Shown piece after piece: positions 19,062 through 27,467 of a stretch of DNA of 64,000 bases (the first letter of the stretch is position 1; every line of letters starts with the position of its first letter). Below the pieces are notes generated by a model that saw only the letters and a list, made by a program, of their open reading frames with translations, was not told where the DNA came from and did not search any database. This stretch comes from Azospirillum oryzae (GTDB lineage Bacteria > Pseudomonadota > Alphaproteobacteria > Azospirillales > Azospirillaceae). The position numbers were made by a program, and so were the translations under genes. Location of the stretch: NCBI RefSeq assembly GCF_008364795.1, contig NZ_VTTM01000010.1:62001-126000 (forward strand), given 5' to 3'.

Positions 19062-20057
19062 TCATCCCTGATGGGGGGCTTGGTGAGGGGCCTGATGGCC
19101 GGACTGCTGATTGCCCGGACCGGCGCCGGCGATCCGCAGCCCCAACCGCTCCAACTCGCGATGGCTCAGGTTGACCCGCAGCCCCTGCTCCTTCAGCCAT
19201 CCCGCCAGCCGTTCGGCGACGAACACGGAACGGTGCTTGCCGCCGGTGCAGCCGATGGCGATGGTCAGGTAGCTCTTGCCTTCCTGATTGTAGCGCGGCA
19301 GCAGCGGGCGCAGCAGTTCGGTCAGGTTCCGGAAGAAGGCCGGGTAGTCGGCGTCGCCCTCCACCCGCGCGGCGACGGCCGGATGCAGGCCGGTCAGCGG
19401 TCGAAGCTCCGGATCGTAATGCGGGTTGGTCAGGAACCGCACGTCGAAGACCAGATCGGCTTCGCGCGGAAGTCCCTGGCGGAACGAGAAGGAGGTCACG
19501 AACACCTGCAGGGCTGCCTGGGCGTCACGCCGGAAATGTCCGGACAGGATGCGCCGCAAATCGTGAATGGACAGTTGCGTGGTGTCGATGGTGACGTCGG
19601 CCTCCTCCTTCAGCGGGAACAGCAGGGCGCGTTCGCGCTGGATGCCGTCGGGCACCGTGCGGTCCTCCGCCAGCGGGTGGCGGCGGCGCGTTTCGGTGAA
19701 GCGGCGCTGCAGCACCTCGTCGCCGCAATCCAGGAAGACGAGGCTGACGTCGAGGTCGCCGTCGCCCCGCAACTCCTCCAGCTCGTCCAGGAAGTTCTGC
19801 GCGGAAAAGTCGCGGGTGCGGCTGTCGATCACCAGGGCCAGCGGCCGGCGTTTCGGGTCGGCCTGCCGGATCAGGGCGGGGACCAGCGACAGGCGCAGAT
19901 TGTCCACCGCCTCGTAGCCCAGATCCTCCAGCGCCTTCAGCGCCACCGACATGCCGGCGCCCGACAGGCCGGTGACCAGCACGACGCGCCCGCGGGAGGC
20001 AGCGGTGGCGGCGGAATCGCCCAACCCTTCGGAAGACGGCACGTCGGGAGATGTCAT
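19062..20057 (-). CDS. rapZ: RapZ-family nucleotide-binding protein with altered P-loop
   Basis: 331 residues. In enterobacteria RapZ is an RNA-binding adaptor that guides RNase E to the sRNA GlmZ and so controls glucosamine-6-phosphate synthase. The N-terminal P-loop region reads VTGLSGAGMS (residues 28-37): the Walker A lysine is Met36. The rest is typical: LEDLGYEAVDN, FLDCGDEVLQRRF, ETRRRHPL and the C-terminal GCTGGKHRSVFVAERLA. The tail after 310 is Gln/His/Pro-rich (QQSGHQAPHQAP). Its ATG overlaps the hprK stop by four bases. RNA regulation in alphaproteobacteria by this protein is not established. Confidence 0.93.
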   Translation of the reverse strand: MTSPDVPSSEGLGDSAATAASRGRVVLVTGLSGAGMSVALKALEDLGYEAVDNLRLSLVPALIRQADPKRRPLALVIDSRTRDFSAQNFLDELEELRGDGDLDVSLVFLDCGDEVLQRRFTETRRRHPLAEDRTVPDGIQRERALLFPLKEEADVTIDTTQLSIHDLRRILSGHFRRDAQAALQVFVTSFSFRQGLPREADLVFDVRFLTNPHYDPELRPLTGLHPAVAARVEGDADYPAFFRNLTELLRPLLPRYNQEGKSYLTIAIGCTGGKHRSVFVAERLAGWLKEQGLRVNLSHRELERLGLRIAGAGPGNQQSGHQAPHQAPHQG

Positions 20058-20527
20058 GATGTGACCGGGCTCGGCTGGGCGGACAGGCTGGCTGGCACCC
20101 GGTCCAGCCGGCCGCCGCACAGGCTGGCGACGGCAAGGCGGATCTTGGCGGGGGTCGAGGCGTCGAAGGCGCAAAGCCCGAGGCGGGGCAGGGCGACGCC
20201 CTGCAGCGTCTCGGTCTCCGCCTCCGGCAGGCGCTCCACCTCCAGACGGGAAACCAGATCGACGACGAGACCGACGGGAGCGGACGGGGCCGAGGGAACG
20301 GGCAGGATGCCAACGCCCCGCACCTCCAGCAGCCCGGCCAGCGTGGGCGGGGCAGAGGCGGTCAGGCGGCCGGGCTCGCTCTGCAGCACCACCCGGTCAT
20401 CCGCGACCAGCAAGGCGCCGCCATCGATCAGTCGCAAGGCCAAATCCGATTTTCCCCGTCCGGACTCTCCACGCAGCAGCACGCCGATTCCGGAGAGCAA
20501 GACGCAGGTGCCGTGAATCGTCACCAT
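20054..20527 (-). CDS. hprK: HPr kinase/phosphorylase, short alphaproteobacterial form
   Basis: 157 residues from the chosen start; only the catalytic C-terminal domain of HprK is present, as in other alphaproteobacteria. The P-loop GESGRGKS is at 20-27 and the signature LEVRGVGILPVP near 70; the start IHGTCVLLSGIGVLLRG fits the family. It should phosphorylate and dephosphorylate HPr Ser58. In-frame ATGs at 20587 and 20623 are alternatives; the latter has GGAAG close upstream, so up to 32 more residues are possible. It overlaps rapZ by four bases. Confidence 0.9.
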   Translation of the reverse strand: MVTIHGTCVLLSGIGVLLRGESGRGKSDLALRLIDGGALLVADDRVVLQSEPGRLTASAPPTLAGLLEVRGVGILPVPSAPSAPVGLVVDLVSRLEVERLPEAETETLQGVALPRLGLCAFDASTPAKIRLAVASLCGGRLDRVPASLSAQPSPVTS

Positions 20528-20688
20528 AGTCTGGCGAAGGTGAGACGTGGCGCTGATTCTGTCAATGGAAACGGAACGGTGGCCCATGATGTCAGGCGGG
20601 GAAACCTGTCCGGGCTCCCCCATCCGCTTCCGACCGTTCTTTCGGTCTGATTGCTTGGGCGGCGTGATGGATCGGGCGGTGGGGCCCC

Positions 20689-21105
20689 TCAGGCGCCGAC
20701 GGCGCCGCGGGGGGTGCGGCGGATCGCCTCCAGCTCCATGGCCAGCGCGTCGCGGCGCCGGATCATCTCGTCCAGATCGTCCAGCTCTGCCGCCTCCTGG
20801 CAGGCGTCGCGGAAGTCCTTTTCCCGCTTCAGCCGCACCAGCAGGACCTTGTAGTTGTCGGCGATGCTGGCGAGGTGGCGCTGCGCGCCCTGCAGCGCTT
20901 CCGCCAGTTGCGTCCGCTCCTGCGCGGAGTCCCGCATCAGCTTCGCCAGTTCCCCCTGTTGCCGCCCGGCATCGCGGATCAGGCGGGCCAGACGGTAACG
21001 GCGCAAATCGACGACCTCCGCCGAAGCGGCGCCGAAGCCGGCGGGACGGCGACCGGAACTGCGCGGAAACCGCACGGGGGACTCGGGTGGAGCGGACTCA
21101 GGCAT
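20689..21105 (-). CDS. Coiled-coil protein of unknown function in the pts/chv cluster
   Basis: 138 residues. The N-terminal 30 residues are Pro/Ser/Arg-rich; from about 32 onward the sequence is strongly helical with heptad-like Leu/Ala spacing (DLRRYRLARLIRDAGRQQGE, LAEALQGAQRHL, KVLLVRLKREK), predicting a long coiled coil. FliJ-like or DUF-type helical proteins look similar, but I see no diagnostic motif. The start at 21105 is preferred because residues before it are poorly coding. It sits between chvG and hprK, where rhizobial clusters have no such gene that I know of. Function unknown. Confidence 0.65.
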   Translation of the reverse strand: MPESAPPESPVRFPRSSGRRPAGFGAASAEVVDLRRYRLARLIRDAGRQQGELAKLMRDSAQERTQLAEALQGAQRHLASIADNYKVLLVRLKREKDFRDACQEAAELDDLDEMIRRRDALAMELEAIRRTPRGAVGA

Positions 21106-21298
21106 GGCAACCCCACATCCTTGTTCCGGGCTGTGGTCACCCTCTTCCAAGCCTATGGAGCGAAAGCAAACAACCGGACCGATATGGTCCCGGTGCCTCG
21201 GCAGCCGGCAGGAGAGAGCGATCTGAGCCATGATCGGTGCTTACAGGCGGCTTGTCTAGCCGAGAGTGCAAAGGATGTATGAAATTCCGCAGAGCTTC

Positions 21299-22999
21299 TT
21301 ACAGCAGAGGCAGGGTCACGACGAAGTCGGCACCATCGATGCTCCCATCCGATATCTTCCTATTTTGCGCAAATACTGAACCGTTGTGCGCACCGACTAT
21401 TTGTTTCACGATCGATAGTCCGAGACCGGAGTGGGTGCCGAACTTTTCGCCCGCCGGCCTCTCGGTATAGAAGCGGTCGAAGATCGCCTCCTCCTTCCCT
21501 TCCGGGATGCCCGGTCCCTGGTCCGACACCACCACGGTGACGCTGCGGCCGTTGCGCCGGGCGGTCAGCCGCACCAGACCGCCGGGCGGCGAGAAGGACA
21601 GGGCGTTGTCGATCAGGTTCTGGAACAGCTGGGTCAGCCGCCCCTCCAGCCCCGGCACCACCAGCCGCTCGCCCGCCGTCACGTCGACGATGACACGCGG
21701 CGGCGCGGCGGCGGCCCCTCCCGTCCCGCCGGCCGCCACCGGTTCCTCGACGGTTTCGGCCACGGTTTCGGCGACAGTCTGACGCAGCTCCGCCAGCATC
21801 GCCAGCAGCAGGCCGATGTCCACCGGCTCCGGTTCGGCCCGCGACAGCTCGGCATCCAGGCGGGAGGCGTTGGAAATGTCGCTGATCAGGCGGTCCAGCC
21901 GCTGCACGTCGTCGGCGATGATCGCCATCAGCCGGTCGCGGTGGCGCGGATCGCTGACGCGGCCCGCCGTCTCCACCGCGCTGCGCAGCGAGGTCAGCGG
22001 ATTCTTGATCTCGTGTGCGACATCGGCGGCAAAACGTTCGATGGCGTCCATCCGCGTCCACAGCGCGTCGGTCATCTCGCGCAGCACGCCGGACAGCTCG
22101 CCGATCTCGTCGCCGCGGCGGGTCAGGTCGGGAATCTCGGCATGGCGCCCGTGGCTGGTGCGCAGCCGGTCGGCAGCCTGGGCCAGCCGGCGGATCGGCC
22201 GGGCGATGGTGCCGGCCAGATAGAAGGACAGCCCCACCGTCACCAGCAGCGCCACCGCGAACACCCGCAGGATGTCGAAGCGGACGGAGCGGATGGCGCG
22301 GTCGATCTCGCCGCCGCCGCGGGTCAGCAGCACCGCGCCCAGCACCTCGCGGTAGCGCTGGACCGGCACCGCCACCGTCAGCAGCAGTTCCGGGTCGCCG
22401 CCGGCGCCGTCGACACGCCAGACGGTGGCCGCCGCCTCGCCGCTCAGCGCGCGTTCCACGTCCGGATTGGGCTCGCCCGGCTGCTCGCGGTAGACCGGCA
22501 ACCCCTCCCGGCTCGGCACCACGTCGATCAGGCGGGTGTAGAGGTCGTTGATCGCGCGCGACAGCGGGTCGCCGGCCGGCGGGGAGGGCAGCTCGCGGAT
22601 TTCGATGCGGCCCTGCGATCCCACCAGCACCCGGCTGTCGGACAGCATGCGTCCGTCGATGTCGTACAGACGGGTGCGCGTCGCCGTCGCCTCCGCCAGG
22701 CGGCGGATCATCGGCCGGGCCAGTTCGGGCGCCAGTTCGAACCGCTCGCCCCCCTCGTCGCCGGTGGGGGAGGGTGCGGTCAGGATGCGGTTGACCGCCC
22801 CTTCGCCGAGCGCCGAGGCGAAGATGCGCGCCTCCGTCTCCAGCGCCTCGGTCTCCGCCTGGATCAGCCGGTCCTGATAGCGGCCGAGATAGAGCAGGCC
22901 GGCCATCAGCAGGACCAGCGCCAGCACGTTCACCGCAAGGATGCGCAGGGTCAGCGGCGACACGCGCCGTCTGGTCCCGCCCCGGCCCAGCGTGGACAC
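21299..22999 (-). CDS. chvG: Sensor histidine kinase of the ChvG/ExoS/ActS family
   Basis: 566 residues. TM1 at about 18-38 and TM2 near 240-262 flank a periplasmic sensor region; HAMP, then DHp with His329 in FAADVAHEIKNPL, then the ATPase domain with QNLIDNALSFS (N box), SDQGPGIP (G1), IFDRFYTERP and HSGLGLSIVKQI (G2). ChvG/ExoS proteins sense acidity or envelope state and control exopolysaccharide, motility and metabolism in rhizobia and Agrobacterium. I chose GTG 22999 because AAGGA lies eight bases upstream, at the end of chvI; an in-frame ATG at 23032 inside chvI has no ribosome site. Confidence 0.92.
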   Translation of the reverse strand: MSTLGRGGTRRRVSPLTLRILAVNVLALVLLMAGLLYLGRYQDRLIQAETEALETEARIFASALGEGAVNRILTAPSPTGDEGGERFELAPELARPMIRRLAEATATRTRLYDIDGRMLSDSRVLVGSQGRIEIRELPSPPAGDPLSRAINDLYTRLIDVVPSREGLPVYREQPGEPNPDVERALSGEAAATVWRVDGAGGDPELLLTVAVPVQRYREVLGAVLLTRGGGEIDRAIRSVRFDILRVFAVALLVTVGLSFYLAGTIARPIRRLAQAADRLRTSHGRHAEIPDLTRRGDEIGELSGVLREMTDALWTRMDAIERFAADVAHEIKNPLTSLRSAVETAGRVSDPRHRDRLMAIIADDVQRLDRLISDISNASRLDAELSRAEPEPVDIGLLLAMLAELRQTVAETVAETVEEPVAAGGTGGAAAAPPRVIVDVTAGERLVVPGLEGRLTQLFQNLIDNALSFSPPGGLVRLTARRNGRSVTVVVSDQGPGIPEGKEEAIFDRFYTERPAGEKFGTHSGLGLSIVKQIVGAHNGSVFAQNRKISDGSIDGADFVVTLPLL

Positions 23000-23003
23000 C
23001 GCG

Positions 23004-23699
23004 CTATTCCTTGTACCGGTAGCCGACGCCATAGAGCGTTTCGATCTGGGCGAAGTCGGGGTCGACCGCCTTGAACTTCTTGCGCAGCCGCTTGATGTGG
23101 CTGTCGATGGTGCGGTCGTCGACATAGACATGCTCGCCATAGGCCGCGTCCATCAGCTGGTCGCGGTTCTTCACATGGCCCGGCCGCTGGGCCAGCGCGC
23201 GAACCAGCAGGAATTCGGTCACGGTCAGGTCGATCGGCTGGCCCTTCCAGCTGCAGGCATGGCGGGCGCCGTCCAGCAGCAACGGGCCGCGGGTGATGAG
23301 CTGGCCCGGATCGGCCTCCACGGTCTCGCCGCGCAGCGCCTCGCGCCGCAACAGCGCCCGGATGCGCTCGATCAGCAGGCGCTGCGAGAAGGGCTTCTTG
23401 ATGTAGTCGTCGGCCCCCATGCGCAGACCCATCAGCTCATCCAGCTCGTCGTCCTTGCTGGTCAGGAAGATGACGGGCATCTGGCTGGTCTGTCGCAGAC
23501 GTTGCAGCAACTCCATGCCGTCCATGCGCGGCATCTTGATGTCGAGCACGGCGAGGTCGGGCGGGCGCTGGCTCAATCCGCGCAGCGCCTCGGCGCCGTC
23601 GGTATAGGTGCGCACGTCGAAGCCTTCGGCCTCCAGGGCGATGGAGACCGAAGCCAGGATGTTGCGGTCGTCATCCACCAGGGCGACGGTGTGGGCCAT
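23004..23699 (-). CDS. chvI: OmpR-family response regulator ChvI
   Basis: 231 residues, partner of ChvG. Receiver domain with Asp10/Asp11, the phosphoacceptor Asp53 in LAVLDIKMPRMDG and Lys in YIKKPF, followed by a winged-helix DNA-binding domain (about 130-231) ending GYRYKE. The motif LMDAAYGEHVYVDDRTIDSH is typical of ChvI/ExoI. It is the first gene of the leftward cluster, divergent from the HugZ-like gene and pckG. chvI beside a PEP carboxykinase gene is a known arrangement in rhizobia. Confidence 0.95.
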   Translation of the reverse strand: MAHTVALVDDDRNILASVSIALEAEGFDVRTYTDGAEALRGLSQRPPDLAVLDIKMPRMDGMELLQRLRQTSQMPVIFLTSKDDELDELMGLRMGADDYIKKPFSQRLLIERIRALLRREALRGETVEADPGQLITRGPLLLDGARHACSWKGQPIDLTVTEFLLVRALAQRPGHVKNRDQLMDAAYGEHVYVDDRTIDSHIKRLRKKFKAVDPDFAQIETLYGVGYRYKE

Positions 23700-24004
23700 G
23701 GTCGTAACAGATCCTATTGAAACGGGTCAGGTCGGGTCGGGATGGTCGAAGTGCCGGTTCGCAGAAATGTTAGCGGAAACATCAGGCATAGGAGGAGTGG
23801 TCATTCCAATACTTTATGCCAGAGTCCAGGTACCAGAGGCAGTTTTCTCTTTTCCCGCAGCATTTGTATGGTCCAATATGGCGGCAATGCGGCGCCGAAC
23901 AACGGTGCCGCGCGGGAGAACGCACTCGTTTTGGAATGAGTTTTTCGAATGCCCTTCCCGCGTCCTCTCCGTCCGGCGCCACGCCGGTCGGCAAGGAGGG
24001 CGCG
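23700..24004. other. Divergent control region, chvI / HugZ-like gene
   Basis: 305 bases without a convincing gene. It should hold the leftward chvI promoter and the rightward promoter of the HugZ-like gene. The stretch 23790-23940 is distinctly AT-richer than its surroundings. No -35/-10 pair is clear enough to name. In-frame starts upstream of 24005 exist but lack a ribosome site. Confidence 0.4.
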
Positions 24005-24874
24005 ATGCCGCCGGGCACCGGCCGGAGCGGCCCGGATTCCGCCATCCCGGCTGCGGCAACCGTGCCTCCGGCAACCATGGCTGCGGCCTTGGGCGCCCGG
24101 CGCCTGATGCGCGCCTGCGACCGCGCTACGCTGGCGACCGTCCAGCGGCCGGCCGATGACGGTGACGCGGTGGCGGCGGACGCGGCCGGCTGGCCCTATC
24201 CCTCGCTGGTGCTGGTGGCGTTCGATCATGACGGCAGTCCGCTGCTTCTGCTCTCCACGCTGGCCGACCACACGCGCAACCTGCTGACCGACGGCCGGGT
24301 CGGGTTGTTGTTCGACGGCACCGCCGGACTGGCGCAGCCGCTGACCGGCGCCCGCCTGTCGGTCCTGGGCCGGGCGGAGCGGTCGGACGATCCGATCCAC
24401 CGCCAGCGCTATCTGCGCCGCCATCCCGACGCCGCCTTTTATGCCGGCTTCGCCGATTTCGCGGTCTACCGCGTGGCGGCGGAGCGCGCCCATCTGGTCG
24501 CCGGCTTCGGCCGCATCCACTGGCTCTCCGCCGCGGAACTGGACCTGCCCGCCGCAGCCCCCGCCCTGGCGGCGGGCGAGGCAGCGCTGCTCGACCACCT
24601 GAACGGGCAGCGGTACGGCTCCCGACTGGCGCCCGCCTCCGATGGTGAGGGCGACAGCTGGAGCCTGACCGGAGTGGACCCGGAGGGATGCGACCTGCGA
24701 CGCGGGGGGTACGTCGCCCGCGTCGATTTTGAGCAGAGAATCCATGACCCCGAATCGGCTAAACTGATGCTGGACACGCTGATCCGGCCGCAGGACGGGT
24801 CCGGACAACCCGGAGGATCGACATCCGGGACCGAAAAGGCTGGAACCGCAACAGCCGGCGACGAGGGTGCCTGA
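24005..24874 (+). CDS. HugZ/pyridoxamine 5'-phosphate oxidase-fold protein
   Basis: 289 residues. The N-terminal split-barrel flavin-binding fold is recognised by RRLMRACDRATLATVQ, YPSLVLVAFDHDGSPLLLLS, LADHTRNLL and GLLFDGTAG; a C-terminal DUF2470-like part follows with HLNGQRYG and GVDPEGCDLR. Proteins of this layout include HugZ haem oxygenases and FMN-binding proteins of unknown role; the C-terminal HugZ haem-binding His cannot be assigned with certainty. ATG 24005 is chosen because AAGGAGG lies five bases upstream; a longer form from 23936 is possible. The last ~20 residues are low complexity. Confidence 0.82.
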   Translation: MPPGTGRSGPDSAIPAAATVPPATMAAALGARRLMRACDRATLATVQRPADDGDAVAADAAGWPYPSLVLVAFDHDGSPLLLLSTLADHTRNLLTDGRVGLLFDGTAGLAQPLTGARLSVLGRAERSDDPIHRQRYLRRHPDAAFYAGFADFAVYRVAAERAHLVAGFGRIHWLSAAELDLPAAAPALAAGEAALLDHLNGQRYGSRLAPASDGEGDSWSLTGVDPEGCDLRRGGYVARVDFEQRIHDPESAKLMLDTLIRPQDGSGQPGGSTSGTEKAGTATAGDEGA

Positions 24875-25085
24875 CGGACCCCGGCGCCGGAAAGAACAAC
24901 AAGAAGATAAAAAGAAGAACAAGAAGAACGGTCAGCAAGAAGAAAACAACGAGAGAGACGAGAAGCCAACCGTCAGCCTGAACGACCAGCCGAGAGGTCG
25001 CTTCGACACCACCGGGCGCCGCACCAAAAACAAGAACGCGGCGCGCGGGCACGCGCAACCAGGAGAACACTTCAGTGGACCATAA
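24867..25085 (+). CDS. Possible 72-residue Lys/Glu-rich peptide ahead of pckG
   Basis: A frame opening with GTG at 24867, overlapping the stop of the HugZ-like gene by eight bases, with CGACGAGG just upstream. Residues 7-33 are almost only Lys, Glu, Gln, Asn, Asp and Arg. This is encoded by the purine-rich tract, so the composition may reflect an RNA feature rather than a protein. No family recognised. A further GTG frame with AGGAG ahead of it (25075-25236, 53 codons) follows. Reported as a candidate only. Confidence 0.25.
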   Translation: MPDGPRRRKEQQEDKKKNKKNGQQEENNERDEKPTVSLNDQPRGRFDTTGRRTKNKNAARGHAQPGEHFSGP

Positions 25086-25362
25086 CGGATCGACCCGTTT
25101 CCCGTCCGGGCCATTGGCCCCCAGACCTGTCGCCTCAGGACCGCCTTTTGCACCGTATCGTCGCCGCACCCCGCCGGTGCAGCGCATAGCGGCGGGTTTC
25201 CAACCCGGCCGCCTCTTCGGACCGGCACCCCGCTGATGCGGCGGACGCCTTCCATCTGACGACACGACAACGGACGAAAGAACGGCCGGACCGGCCGCGG
25301 GACCCCCGGCGAGGGGCATGCCCGGGCGCAAGGGGACCGGCCCAGCCTTCGAGAGGGACGAT
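24875..25362 (+). other. Purine-rich pckG leader region
   Basis: 488 bases between the HugZ-like gene and the pckG start. From about 24890 to 24966 the top strand is almost all A and G (repeated AAGAAC, AAGAAG), which is extreme for this genome. The remainder is ordinary GC-rich sequence with two weak short frames (24867-25085 and 25075-25236). It may be a long 5' untranslated leader or a separate short transcript; no terminator or riboswitch fold is evident to me. Confidence 0.5.
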
Positions 25363-27186
25363 ATGACTGGACATACGCGGACGCGGAACAAGAAGCTCCT
25401 GGCCTGGGTCGAGGAGATCGCGCTGAAATGCAAGCCGGAGCGCGTTCACTGGTGCGACGGGTCGCAGGAGGAATATGACCGTCTCTGCAACGAGATGGTG
25501 GAAGCGGGCACCTTCATCCGCCTGAACGAGGCCAAGCGCCGGAACTCCTTCCTCTGCCGCTCCGATCCGGGCGACGTCGCCCGTGTCGAGGACAGCACCT
25601 ACATCTGTTCCAAGACGCGCGAGGAAGCCGGTCCGACCAACAACTGGATGGACCCGGAGGAGATGAAGGCCAAGCTGGACGGCCTGTTCGAAGGCTGCAT
25701 GCGCGGCCGCACCATGTATGTGGTGCCGTTCAGCATGGGTCCGCTGGGCTCCGACATCGCGCACATCGGCGTGCAGATCTCCGACAGCCCCTATGTCGCG
25801 GTCAACATGCGCCTGATGACCCGCATGGGCCAGAAGGTTCTGGACATCCTGGGCGACGGCGACTTCGTCCCCTGCCTGCATTCCATCGGCGCCCCGCTGG
25901 AGCCCGGCCAGCAGGACGTGGCCTGGCCCTGCAATGCCGACAACAAGTACATCGTCCACTTCCCGGAAGAGCACCGCATCGTCTCCTATGGCTCCGGCTA
26001 CGGCGGCAACGCGCTGCTCGGCAAGAAGTGCTTCGCGCTGCGCATCGCGTCCTCCATGGGCCGCGAGCAGGGCTGGCTGGCCGAGCACATGCTGATCCTG
26101 GGCGTGGAAAGCCCGACCGGCGAGAAGACCTATGTCGGCGCCGCCTTCCCGTCGGCCTGTGGCAAGACCAACTTCGCCATGCTGGTCCCGCCGAAGGAGT
26201 TCGAGGGCTGGAAGGTCCGCACCATCGGTGACGACATCGCCTGGATCAAGCCGCAGCCCGACGGCACGCTGCGCGCCATCAACCCGGAGGCCGGCTTCTT
26301 CGGCGTCGCCCCCGGCACCAGCGTGAAGTCGAACCCGAACGCGTTGAAGACGCTGGATCACAACGTCATCTTCACCAATGTCGCGCTGACCGACGACGGC
26401 GACGTGTGGTGGGAAGGCCTGACCGACGAGGCGCCGGCCCACCTGATCGACTGGCAGGGCAAGGATTGGACGCCGGGCTGCGGCCGCGTCGCCGCCCACC
26501 CGAACAGCCGTTTCACCGCCCCCGCCGCCCAGTGCCCGTCGATCGACCCGGCCTGGGAGGATCCGGCCGGCGTTCCGATCAGCGCCTTCATCTTCGGCGG
26601 CCGCCTGTCGAAGACCTTCCCGCTGGTGTTCGAGGCCTACAACTGGCGCGAAGGCGTCTATTGGGCCGCGACCATGGGCTCGGAGGCCACCGCCGCCGCC
26701 GTCGGCCAAGCCGCCATCCGCCGCGATCCGTTCGCCATGCTGCCCTTCTGCGGCTACAACATGGCCGATTACTGGAACCACTGGCTGTCGATGGAAGGCA
26801 AGGTCGAAAGCCTGCCGCGCATCTACCGCGTCAACTGGTTCCGCAAGGACGAGAACGGCAAGTTCGTCTGGCCGGGCTTCGGCGACAACATGCGCGTGCT
26901 GAAGTGGATCGTCGACCGCGTCCGCGGCCGCGCCACCGACGTTGCGGAATCGCCCTTCGGCTATTCCCCGCGCTACCAGGATCTGAACTGGTCCGGCCTG
27001 AACTTCCCGGCCGACAAGTTCGCCAAGATCATGGACATCGACCGCAAGGAGGCCGAGGCCGAGGCGCGGGACCAGGAGGAACTGTTCAACCGCTTCGGCG
27101 ACCGCCTGCCGGAGGAGATCGAGCAGCAGCGCCTCGCCGTCCTGAAGCGGCTGGAGAACAGCCCGGACGTCTGGCGCATCGGCTGA
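25363..27186 (+). CDS. pckG: Phosphoenolpyruvate carboxykinase (GTP)
   Basis: Decarboxylates and phosphorylates oxaloacetate to PEP using GTP, the entry to gluconeogenesis. 607 residues as expected for the GTP family, which is unrelated in length and motifs to the ATP-type PckA (about 530). The nucleotide P-loop AAFPSACGKTNFAM contains the family's reactive Cys266 and Lys268; GDDIAWIK (metal/GTP site), FFGVAPGTS and the RVNWFRKDENGKFVWPG segment are all typical. Start 25363 has GAGAGGGA just upstream; an earlier in-frame codon at 25318 is less likely. An intrinsic terminator follows. It supplies PEP for the adjacent EI-HPr chain. Confidence 0.97.
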   Translation: MTGHTRTRNKKLLAWVEEIALKCKPERVHWCDGSQEEYDRLCNEMVEAGTFIRLNEAKRRNSFLCRSDPGDVARVEDSTYICSKTREEAGPTNNWMDPEEMKAKLDGLFEGCMRGRTMYVVPFSMGPLGSDIAHIGVQISDSPYVAVNMRLMTRMGQKVLDILGDGDFVPCLHSIGAPLEPGQQDVAWPCNADNKYIVHFPEEHRIVSYGSGYGGNALLGKKCFALRIASSMGREQGWLAEHMLILGVESPTGEKTYVGAAFPSACGKTNFAMLVPPKEFEGWKVRTIGDDIAWIKPQPDGTLRAINPEAGFFGVAPGTSVKSNPNALKTLDHNVIFTNVALTDDGDVWWEGLTDEAPAHLIDWQGKDWTPGCGRVAAHPNSRFTAPAAQCPSIDPAWEDPAGVPISAFIFGGRLSKTFPLVFEAYNWREGVYWAATMGSEATAAAVGQAAIRRDPFAMLPFCGYNMADYWNHWLSMEGKVESLPRIYRVNWFRKDENGKFVWPGFGDNMRVLKWIVDRVRGRATDVAESPFGYSPRYQDLNWSGLNFPADKFAKIMDIDRKEAEAEARDQEELFNRFGDRLPEEIEQQRLAVLKRLENSPDVWRIG

Positions 27187-27202
27187 CCGGCTGAAGCCGT
27201 CG

Positions 27203-27232
27203 GCAGGTAAGGCCTGTCAGCAGGTAAGGATA
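27203..27232. repeat. Tandem GCAGGTAAGG elements after pckG
   Basis: GCAGGTAAGG at 27203-27212 and GCAGGTAAGGATA at 27220-27232 lie between the pckG stop and its terminator. They are the reverse complement of the TATCCTTACCTGC element seen at 10963 and close to the copy at 27363. Confidence 0.45.
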
Positions 27233-27258
27233 GGGGCTGCCGCAAGGCAGCCCCTTTT
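27233..27258 (+). terminator. Intrinsic terminator of pckG
   Basis: GGGGCTGC (27233-27240) pairs with GCAGCCCC (27247-27254) around CGCAAG and is followed at once by TTTT. It ends 72 bases after the pckG stop. Confidence 0.85.
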
Positions 27259-27362
27259 CCGTTGCGGCGGCGAAGATGAACGGGAATTCATCTGAAACCG
27301 GCCCGCCGGCGGTGGTGTCGGGGGGCGGGAGCGCCGAGCCTCAGCCTTTGCAAGGCGATGCC

Positions 27363-27374
27363 ATCCTTACCTGC
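27363..27374. repeat. ATCCTTACCTGC element ahead of the DUF1003 gene
   Basis: ATCCTTACCTGC, 94 bases before the DUF1003 start, identical over 12 bases to the element at 10964-10975 and to the reverse complement of 27220-27231. Confidence 0.45.
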
Positions 27375-27467
27375 CGCATTTGCCTGTCGGTGATTTAACC
27401 GGCATGTCAAAAAGATCGGGCATAAAGTCGCCCGCGCCGGTTCGCGCATGCCAGGGAGGGCGACCAC

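Noticed and set aside
22999..23032. Alternative ATG start of chvG at 23032, inside chvI
   Set aside because: No ribosome site precedes it and it overlaps chvI by 29 bases; GTG 22999 has AAGGA upstream.
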